64,000 nucleotides of DNA from Sergeia podlipaevii (taxonomy: Eukaryota > Euglenozoa > Kinetoplastea > Trypanosomatida > Trypanosomatidae), in assembly GCA_030849805.1 (NCBI GenBank), contig JASANZ010002263.1, positions 1-64,000 of the forward strand. Reading direction: 5' to 3'. Shown here in pieces: positions 53,214-62,400 of the stretch (within the stretch, counting starts at the first letter, position 1; each line of letters begins with the position of its first letter). The position numbers were made by a program, and so were the translations under genes. Below the pieces are notes generated by a model that was not told the DNA's origin, made no database searches, and saw only the letters and a program-made list of their open reading frames with translations.

Positions 53214-54676
53214 GCCACAAAAAAGTGAAAAAGTAAACGTTCACACCCAACGTGCTGGCTCGCCGGTAAAAGAGAGAGGGAAAGAAGGGATACACGGGTA
53301 ATTATATTTCCGTGACTCTAGAACAGAGAAAAAAAATATTTTTAAGCAAGAGGAAAGAAGGAATGTAGTGAACGGAGCAAGAATGCGCCACGCTCCTTCT
53401 CCGGGGGCCAGAGCTGTACACATAAAACATCAAACCTCCCCTACACTAGAAAGAAGGAAAATATTTTGAGTTGAGAGAATAAGAAGGAACACTCAGGTAA
53501 ACTTCGCACGAAAACTAACTAATTCACAAAGAAAGATTCAACAAAGGTAAACAGAAAAAAAAGCGTGCAACGCAATGGCAATATTTTTTTCCCTCTCGTC
53601 ATTACTCGCATTTCTCCATTGGTGTATATTTTTTATTTATTCCTTTCTTCATCACATACGAGTCTCTCGCCGCTACCGTGGCCGCTTCCACAACTCTCAC
53701 CTTTTTCCTTCTCTCAAAGCACCTCTCCTATCACTCTATCTGCATCTGAAAAACAAAAATATTTTTTGGAAACAAAAATCACAACCGTTCGCATGCATAA
53801 TATTGCCACTTTATTCTCGTACGTACACACACCGGAAAGAAATACAGATTCATAAAAAGACACTTTTTTAAGCACTAAAAAGAAATATAGAACACTTACA
53901 ATCCTTTAGAAAAGAAAAAAAGAATCACCAAACAAAAGTCCATCAATCATCCGAGCAACACTTTGAGCTGATAATAATACGGAGCATGTTTGGATTTCGC
54001 GCTCTTTCCATGCATATGTAGTTAAGATGTAGCACGCGCAGTGAAAACTAAATAATAATAAAAATAAAAATAAGATACTTACATACCACATCCGGTATAG
54101 TAACGGTTTTTGATCCGCAATAAGCAAAACAATAATAATAATAATACTAATAATTGCATATATTTTTATACTACTCTCTCAACGAAAGAAAATCACACAG
54201 TGATTCTCCAAAGGTATATATAAAAATATTTTTTTTCCGGCCCGTTAGAAAGGGAGAAGTAGCAGTTTTATCCAGTAAAGCAAAAAAAAAAAAGAAAGGA
54301 AGGAAAAAAAAAATAAACAAATAAATGTGGTAGCGAGGGGAAAGGGCGGGAACGACTAACCACACCGAGCGTTAACATTTACTTTGCTACCCAGGTAGAA
54401 TTGTTGCTATATGAACGTTCACAACATATCTAAAAAGGTCGGTGTTTTCCTCTTATGTTCCCCGCCATTTAGAAAGACGATATATTGCTAGTGAAAGCAG
54501 CAAAGATATGGCGCACCGGCGACACAAATGTCAATATCGAACAAACAACACAAATAAAAAGGAAATTGCCTCCCCCCCCCTTCCAAAAAAAAAAAAGCAA
54601 ACATTTGTATTGGCTCTCTCTTGACAATTGCTCATCAATAAAGTACACTTGACGAAACAGTGGAGTAATCATTTGC

Positions 54677-55642
54677 TTAATCCCTCTTGATTGGCGCGCT
54701 GTGTTCTTCGTAGCGACGAATGTTGTCATCGGTAATTGTACGAGCATCAGCAATGAACGAGCGGACAATGCGGTCTGCCTCTGGCACGCTCGCGAGGCGC
54801 TGTGCAGACCATTGAACGACCTTTTCCGCTCGCGCGGTCAGACCAAACTCGCTTGACTTGGCACACAAGAGGCCAAGGATGGTGTTAACAGTAGGGATGC
54901 TGTTGCGCACCCACCATAGGCAGAAAAGAACAAACCCAGCGCAGTTCGCGATGAAGCCAAAAACAGCTGTGTTGGGAACATCCATCCTCTCAACCTTCTC
55001 CACTACTGGCTCTATCTTCTTGGAGATGTTTTCCTTGGCGTTCTGCACGTAGGGTGCCGCTGCCTTCTTTGCGTGATCAATCGCAGCCTCGGCGTCGTGC
55101 TGAAGCTGCGCGGCGCGCTCCTTCACGTTCTCCACGCTCGCCTTCGCCCCCTCCACGTAAGGCAACGCACTGAACTTGGCTTGCTCCACATACGGCTCAG
55201 CGGACTTCTTCATTTGGTTGACCATGTCCACCGCAGTTTCCCTCATGTTCTCCACGCTCGCCTTCGCCCCCTCCACGTAAGGCAACGCACTGGACTTGGC
55301 TTGCTCCACGTACGGCTCAGCGGACTTCTTGGCTTGCTCCACCACCTCGGAGGCCTTCTCAGCAACGCCGAAGCACGCGTGACTGCCCTCCCTCTGAGAT
55401 CCGGCGGTCGGTGGGGTGTTAATGCCGATGCTGTTCTCGTTCTCACCGGAGATCTGGTGATTTGCTGCTCCACGCGCAGGCACGTCGGTGGCGTTAATCA
55501 TATTGTTGGCGCCTTCCACGATTTTCGACGAAAGTCCGGCCTCCTGAGGAGCCACGGCGTCATCAACTGACCTGCGCTCCACCTGCTCAGCGTAGTTGCC
55601 TTGGCAGGTGTTGTTGTTGTTGTAGTTGCGCTTGGAAGGCAT
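54677..55642 (-). CDS. Amphipathic-repeat membrane-associated protein (321 aa)
   Basis: Not recognised as a named protein. The N-terminal 90 residues are polar and probably disordered (NYNNNNTCQGNY). Residues about 95-205 are built from 11-residue-like amphipathic segments of the type AKKSAEPYVEQ and AKASVENMRET, with two nearly identical 30-residue blocks at about 105-134 and 145-174. Such Ala/Lys/Glu/Val repeats resemble those of perilipin-like, apolipoprotein-like and LEA proteins that bind lipid surfaces. Residues about 226-259 (VFGFIANCAGFVLFCLWWV, then NTILGLL) are strongly hydrophobic and could span or hairpin into a membrane. A charged C-terminus follows. A lipid-droplet or organelle-surface role is inferred from pattern only. 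The ATG at 55642 is the first in frame. Confidence 0.85.
   Translation of the reverse strand: MPSKRNYNNNNTCQGNYAEQVERRSVDDAVAPQEAGLSSKIVEGANNMINATDVPARGAANHQISGENENSIGINTPPTAGSQREGSHACFGVAEKASEVVEQAKKSAEPYVEQAKSSALPYVEGAKASVENMRETAVDMVNQMKKSAEPYVEQAKFSALPYVEGAKASVENVKERAAQLQHDAEAAIDHAKKAAAPYVQNAKENISKKIEPVVEKVERMDVPNTAVFGFIANCAGFVLFCLWWVRNSIPTVNTILGLLCAKSSEFGLTARAEKVVQWSAQRLASVPEADRIVRSFIADARTITDDNIRRYEEHSAPIKRD
55127..55330. repeat. 84-bp intragenic direct repeat, 120-bp period
   Basis: 55127-55210 and 55247-55330 are identical except for two bases. They encode the duplicated 30-residue amphipathic block; the near-identity at DNA level suggests a recent duplication or gene conversion. Confidence 0.92.
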
Positions 55643-56496
55643 CGTTTGTTGGCAAAAAAAATGTAAGTGAAAAATAAATAAATAAATAGAAGATATACTG
55701 ACTAGAGAAATGAAGAATAAAATGCTAAAGACAGAAACAGCAGTGCAATAAGTGGTAGTTGCTGTTTTCTAACAAGTGTGAGGTAGGTAGAACGATACGT
55801 TCAGCAATACGGAAAGAGAAAAAAAAATAGTAGAAGAAGGAACTATAACGGCTACAGCCTGAGTTGTGTGTGCTAGCAGTGAGTGTATGTATATGTACTT
55901 TTCCTCTTCACACTTGGATAGATGCGTGGATCTAAAAACAAAAAGGCTAGAAATAAGGTTGAAGCAAAAAAAAAATCTAATAAAATATTATTGTTGTTGT
56001 TGAAAAGCAAGAGGAAATAAAAGTGGGAGCACAAAGAATGAATTACGTTAATTACAATAACAGCAAAACACAAGCATAAGCGGCACATGAAAGGAAACAA
56101 ACAAAAAAAAAACTGAAATAATAATCTTTAAAAAAAGAGATGTTGACGTTATCAAAAAAACATGTTTAGGGAAGTAAGGACAGCGTAAAGATGACAACAT
56201 AGCAACAGCTTGCTAATATACCTATCCAAATAAACCTCCTTCAATCAGAAAGCAGTGTTAGAAAGCAGAACAGTTCACTACCAAAAAAAAAAATGGTTAA
56301 TGAACTCGCGTTTCCTGTATGAGGAAAGCATGAGAAAAAATAATAATAATAAGAGTTTAGTAACTTTTGCGCAATAAAAAAAGAAATCAAAAGGAATACA
56401 GTCCTCTCTATCGCAACATCTTTACATGCATCTGCATGTGTGTGTGTGTGTGTAAATGTATAAATTTGTGAATTCCTTTCTCACGAAAGATACGCG
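55643..56496. other. Spacer between RING gene and amphipathic-repeat gene
   Basis: An 854-base A/T-rich spacer with a (TG)n tract at 56436-56453. Nothing recognised. Confidence 0.6.
56436..56453. repeat. (TG)n microsatellite
   Basis: Short TG dinucleotide tract 43 bases beyond the RING gene stop. Confidence 0.9.
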
Positions 56497-57870
56497 TCAC
56501 GATGGTTCTGGGCCATGCACCCCCACTAATGTCAGTAGCAGATTCTCCTCATCGCCCGTGAAGTTGAGCAGCATCGCATCCACTTCACTCGCATTTCCTG
56601 GCTTGTAATAAGCATATAGCCTCTTGATACGCGCCACGATTTGTTGTCGCCTTTGCGCAACTAATATCGCCTTCCTCCGCTCCAGCAGTGACTTGACATG
56701 AGAAGAGAAGCAGAGGAGAATATCATGAAACGGGAGCTGAACATCAGCAGCAGTGGCACTTACGGTAGACGCGCATTCATCGCCAACCTTCTGCGCGCTA
56801 CGCCGCCTTCTACTCCCAGCCACCACAGCAGCCCGCGCCCCTGCATCCCTCTCTCGAAGGAGTGCACACACTTCAGGCCATTCACTTCCACCCAAGTCAC
56901 GCTCAAAGTATTCTTCCGCCAGCATACGGCACTGATCCAACGTAAATAGGCCAGTTCGGCTCTCATCAAGCACCTGTGCAATGCTAAGAATGCGATCGTA
57001 CGCGCCACTCTTCATGTTATACCACTGGCGTGGGTTGCGTGTGTTCAGCGTGAGCCACAAACACAACGCATGAAAAGAAACACCCCCAGACGTCGGTTCC
57101 TCTTTCGCGGTGGAAAACAAGTTCTCCACGTCATCGGGGTGATTGGGGTAGTTGAAAACACGTAGCATGCGGCACGCCTCGCGCCACCGTAGCCTTGGTT
57201 CAGTTTTGTCGTCTTTATTAGTCATCGTGGGCGTAGAAAAGTCCCAAAAGCAGTTGAGTAAATGTGTGAAGGCCTCCTCTGACATTCCGTAGTCAGCGCC
57301 GGTAGATGTGACGCTCTTCAACCACTCCGAGCGATCGTATGCGGTGCTAGCGCCGCCTCTCACCGGTTTCACCGCGCTGTGTGCCTGCAGTGGTGCTGAA
57401 GGCATACATGTCTCCGCTGCAGTGGCGCCGGGCATTGCTTGAGGGAATTGTTGCTGCGGGAGGTCAGCTGTGGTCGGAGATGACAAGTCTACCAGATAGT
57501 ACTCATCCATCATTTTATTTGACGCCTGCGCGTTTGCATCTGAAACTTTCAGTGTCGCTTGCTCCTCACCCTCGCGCAAGCATTCGATGTGATTGTAAAT
57601 AAAATCTTTATACGCTCCGACCCATGGGCACATACTACATCGTCCACGCACTCGCATCTGCATGCGGATGATCGCCTGATTAGGTTCGGCAAGTGTCTCA
57701 ATGGTGCCTCTGCACATGGGGCACTCCTTAGCAGACGCCAGACATGCATCACAAAATATGTGACCGCATGGTTCAATTTCACGTGGATTCACCCACATGT
57801 TCCAGCACACCGCACACTGCTCTACTTCGGACCCGCCGCTTACCTCATCAGGTGAAAAGAAACGCGACAT
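56497..57870 (-). CDS. RING-finger protein with EF-hand-like segments (457 aa)
   Basis: A probable E3 ubiquitin ligase. The N-terminal C3HC4 RING uses C19, C22, C35, H37, C40, C43, C50 and C53 (CAVC, PCGHIFCDAC, CPMC). A second zinc site follows at C78, C81, H94 and C97 (CSMC, HIEC), as in TRAF-like or XIAP-associated arrangements. After a disordered Gln/Pro/Ala linker, residues about 180-330 are helical with EF-hand-like loops; the clearest is DESRTGLFTLDQ at 302-313, and whether it binds calcium is uncertain. The last 45 residues (RIKRLYAYYKPGNASEVDAM ... VGVHGPEP) match a short Tyr-Pro ... Gly-Pro-Glu-Pro C-terminal motif that I know from many kinetoplastid proteins. The ATG at 57870 starts just before the RING. 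Confidence 0.88.
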   Translation of the reverse strand: MSRFFSPDEVSGGSEVEQCAVCWNMWVNPREIEPCGHIFCDACLASAKECPMCRGTIETLAEPNQAIIRMQMRVRGRCSMCPWVGAYKDFIYNHIECLREGEEQATLKVSDANAQASNKMMDEYYLVDLSSPTTADLPQQQFPQAMPGATAAETCMPSAPLQAHSAVKPVRGGASTAYDRSEWLKSVTSTGADYGMSEEAFTHLLNCFWDFSTPTMTNKDDKTEPRLRWREACRMLRVFNYPNHPDDVENLFSTAKEEPTSGGVSFHALCLWLTLNTRNPRQWYNMKSGAYDRILSIAQVLDESRTGLFTLDQCRMLAEEYFERDLGGSEWPEVCALLRERDAGARAAVVAGSRRRRSAQKVGDECASTVSATAADVQLPFHDILLCFSSHVKSLLERRKAILVAQRRQQIVARIKRLYAYYKPGNASEVDAMLLNFTGDEENLLLTLVGVHGPEPS

Positions 57871-59479
57871 TTAATAAGGGAGGGGAAAGGAGGATACACA
57901 CACAAAAAAAAAAAGAGAAAGGTAAACGCCCAATGGCTCTCCCTAGCGAGGCTCCCCAAGTTATCACTACACGCGCTACGCAATAAGGACTGTAAATTTA
58001 AACTTGGTTTTGTTTCGTTTTAAAGGGATACCTACCGTGTACAGCAGCAATGTGGAAAGAGAACAGAAATTCTTTATAAATGTGCGTTTGTAACGTCTGT
58101 TAAACGATGAAAAACCCCACCACGGCAAAAAGAGTCAAAAGAAGAAACAACAACAATACAGCAGCGCTAAACACTAAATCAAATCGAATTTTTTTTTTCT
58201 TTAAGCCTACACGTGTACTATAAAAAGTGAGAGAAAACAAACTTAAACTTCCTAGTAATAGATTTATTTTTGTTAATAGAGAGAGCAACGTATTTTCCCT
58301 CGAAGATTGTCCACAAAGTTGATATTGTCCCTAAAAAAATATGATTAAAAAGATGTATTCTATGCACTAGAAAATGAGCCGCTCAACAGGGATCTCCGGC
58401 AAAAAACAGCCATAAATATCGACGGCAAAAGAGGAAAAAAAAAAGAATAGAGAGACACAATAAAAAGCAAAAATTGGCTTCTTTATCCATTGTTTTCTTT
58501 CTTTTTTTTCATAGAGGACACATTGGCATATTCCTTTTTGATGAGAAGTGCACCGCTTACATCTAACCGCTTAGCTCCTGATGCAGCGCTGACGCCGCAT
58601 AGTAGAACGTCCACACCAGTTTTGTCATTACATATATGTTGTATTGTATTTTTATAGTTTAGAGAGAGAAAAGGTTATTTCAAAGCGATGCGGGCCCCTC
58701 AAAATATGTAATCACAACTTACACTGGGCCTCTTTCTCAGCAAAATTGGATGCTTTCATACCAGATGGTAAAAAAGCAATAATAATAACAATAGCAGCAC
58801 GGTAGCATGCTGTTCCCTCATATATATTGTACTTATTTACTTATTTTCACGAAAGCATCAGCATATCTCCTTTACCAGCAGTACGTCTTCTTTTATTTTT
58901 TTAAAAGAGAATAGCAGGAGGACTCTATCAACCGCTTCTCTTCAATGCTACACGGTAAAGGTGCGAACCTCCATGTCTTTCCTTATATCAGCAGCGTGAG
59001 TGGACCCATCCAAACTACTTCAAAAATAGTGAAGAACCCTCTTGCTAGATCTTCCTTATACGCACGATTTTTATATTGTCCGTCGCAAGTTCCTTTAAAA
59101 AGTAAAATGCAAGCTCTCGCTCCTGACCCTTCTGATGCCTAAATATCCGCATAAAAGAAGGAAGAAAGGTCTTAAAAAAAAAAAAAACAGAGAAAGAGCT
59201 GCCCTTACACATTAAACGAGGTTGTTTTGTTATTCACGACGCATACACACACTCTGTTTCTCACATACCGATATACAGGCATATGTGCCAACAAGCAGCA
59301 CATTGGGAACACAGCGTTCATCGATAATCGCACTTGTCATATCACGCAACAACAAAACATAAAGGAGGTTGTTAAAAACAATAGCTATAACAACTGAGAA
59401 GAAGAAAAAAAAACCACCATCTTTCATCGATTTCGTTCGACTGCTGTCTGTGTCACCGGCATACCGCCTTTTTTCTCAT
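57871..59479. other. 1.6 kb A/T-rich spacer
   Basis: No supported gene. A strong C/T tract on the coding strand (about 57872-57925) abuts the RING gene start. A 65-codon plus-strand frame at 58945-59142 has mixed composition but runs against the transcription unit and is not called. Confidence 0.6.
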
Positions 59480-62400
59480 TTACTCATCGCCATCGTCGAC
59501 GTCGTCTTCCGCGCTTGCAGAGCGACCGGCAGCAGCAGCAGCCAGCTTCGCCTGACGCCACCGCTCGAAAGACATCTTGCGGGCCTCATGGAGACGACGC
59601 TTGCGCTCCCGATTCTTAGCGATACGCTCCTCCTTGGCGCGCAGCAGGTGGTTGCGGCGCTCTTGGCGCTCCTCCTTCGTCAGATCCTTGTTACGTGAGT
59701 CGCGCAGCGTCTGACGCTGCAGACGATCCTCCATCTTTAGTTCCTCGCGACGGCGGCGCTTGCGACTGCGCTCCTCGTCGGTAGGATCATCGTTGCGATG
59801 GGCAAGAATTGCCTTGAGGATCTTCGCACGAACCTTCTTCCCCTTGCGATAGAAGTTGGCCCTCTCCTTCGCGCCGGCGCTCACGAACTGCTGGTAGAGC
59901 ACCTTCACTGGTACCGGCGCCTTAGTCGCACGAGCACGTGGTGTAATCTCCAGTAGGTGCTCCAGAGCGCCAAGAATGCGGATAGAGGCCGCAGAGAGCT
60001 GTATCGAGTCATCATCCACAGCCACCTCTACCACTTCGCGAGTGACCCACTGAGTGTCGAGGTGCACGCGGTTGTTGTACTGCACAATCATCTTCACTGC
60101 GTGCAGATACGCATACGGCGCGGTGTGCTTCATCGTGTATACTTGCTTCACCGTGACGGACTGGATAAATCCGCAGATCGCCGCAGCACCTCTCTTTTTA
60201 AGCTCAGCAGGAAGGCCAGAGAGGCGGGACAACATGGCCTCCACCAGCTCGCAGCATCCCATGAACACGCGCACACGCTGCGGACCGTCCACTGCGGCAA
60301 GTTCGTCGAACTTTTCAAAAGCGGCCGGCAAGATGGCCCACGCAAAACCCTGACGGTAGTGGTAGAGATCCTTCTTGAGACCTGGCATCACCCGCTTCAT
60401 GTCCCAGCCACGATCACAGAAGATGGACTTGTAGTACTCGGAAAGGGTGATGCGCACGTCTTCGCCTGCGTGGTTCTTGTACGCCAGCATGCATACGAAG
60501 TGGAAGACACGGATGGAGAGTCCCTTCAGCTGTGCCAGGCGCCTACGGGCAAGCGCAGCCGCCTTGGACGTGGTAAGCGCAGCGCCGTCCTTGCCACTGG
60601 CGAGGCTACGCTCCAGCTTGCGGGAGTAGCTCTGAATATCGCCGAGGAGCTGGAAGAGCTCCTCAGGGTGCAGGAAGTGACCAAAGTATCGGTTCTTTGT
60701 CATGAGGAGCATCTCCATGGAGGAGACCGCACTACAGAAGATAACATCATCTGATGACTTGACGTTCTCGCGGCACACAGCGAGCAACACCTGGTAAATC
60801 TGCACCACTAAGGACGACTGCATAGCAAGGCCCACACGCGCAGCCAGCTGCACCGCACGCACCACATCGCTCTTCTCTTTGTTGGCCACATCGAGCGGGT
60901 ACGAGTGATCCAGGTCTACACTGCCTACCATCCCCTTCAGTGCGTCAATGTACTGCTGTGTGGGAGCCTCGTCTTCTTCTACAAACTCGTCCTCCTCCTC
61001 CTCGACTTCGCCATCGTTGCTATCTTCCGCATCCGTGTCATCGTCCTCCGCTTCAGATCCGTCCCCCTCGGTGCCATTGTCGTCGTCCTCACTGCTGCTG
61101 CTGTCGTTGTCGCTGTCGCTGTCCTCCGCAGCAGAAGCAGCGTCCTCGTCCTTCCCGTTCTCCTCTTGTGTCTCCTCATCGGCGTCTTCCTCTGCAGCAG
61201 CGATGTCATCGTCCTCATCATCCTCGTCAGAGTCCTCGCCCTGGCCGGCCTTCGCCCTGCGCTGGCGAGCGAGCTCGCGGCTATCAGTGTTGAAGGCCTG
61301 GCGCAGTGGGGCAAGGACGAGATCGAGTGCGCTCTTCGTACGGATGAACCTAGCAAACTTGAGGATGTAGCCAGTCGCGATGCGCCTGGCGCACGTCATG
61401 AGTGGCATCACCTGCAGTGGGGAGCTGGTGCGCATAATGAGGGCCATCAGAACATCAATCAATAAATCAATAGTGTCTAGCGTGCCAGTTAAATAAAACT
61501 GTGCGAGATCGGGCACCACACTACGTGCAATGTTGACCGCGTCGCTGTTGCTTGGATCATCTGCACTCATCATGAGGAAAAGCAGCGTAAGGAGGATCTC
61601 CATATCGCGGCCCTCGTAGAAGAGCACGCTGCGCCCATTCGACTTCTCTAAGGCTTCCACAATGCGATTGCGCGCCTTCAGAAATGGCTTCTGTGACACA
61701 GCAGTAGTGTATCGTGTGCACCCCTTCTGCTCAGCGGCAAGATAGGCCGCAATCACGTCGAGGCCAGACAGTCCACACTTCGGTCTTGCAAACGAGCCGC
61801 TGAAGGTAAAGGAGAAGACATCAGCAAACAAGTAGATGCAGCGGTTCTTGCTCTGCTCATCACGAGAGTTGCCAGGAGGGAAAAAGCCGTACTGCAGCAT
61901 CGCGCGCGCAGTGTCGTCGACATAGGAACACTCAACACCAGCGCGTACAGGGACGTAGACACAGTTGCGCAGCTCTCGCAGCACCCACGTGCGATTCGTC
62001 GTCGCAGCAGGATCGCTGTCGCGGGTCGTGCGGTACTGCTGAAGTAGGTCCGCCACCTTGTGCGTGAGGCCAGTGATAGGCATTTGGCGAAGCTCAACAA
62101 GCGGGGTCGGCTTGGCGGCAGTGCGCTTGCCATAGCCAACACTCTTGCTGGCGATGTGAAGCATCTCTGCGCGCTGCTCGGCATCTGCGCTCTGCACCAC
62201 AAGCTGGCCAAGTCGCGTGACAAGTCCCTGAAAGAGCACGCGACGAGGGAGATCGGCGTTACCACGACGGTACGGGGCAATGGCGGTGTGCACAATCGTT
62301 GTGAAGTGCTCCTTCATCGACTCACCAGCAGCGCAGCGACGCACGACAAGGTTGAGGAGGTCATCCCAAATTGGATGGATCATAGGATGCACCGCGGTCA

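Larger units (their letters stand above)
51126..54676. other. 3.6 kb A/T-rich spacer, the most microsatellite-dense in the window
   Basis: No supported gene. Holds CT/AT/GATA, AT, AAT and AAAT tracts. A less A/T-rich stretch at about 52130-52330 has no frame of note on either strand. Confidence 0.6.

Noticed and set aside
58945..59142. Plus-strand 65-codon frame with fairly normal composition
   Set aside because: Opposite to every other gene, short, and without recognisable features; could be kept only with conservation evidence.
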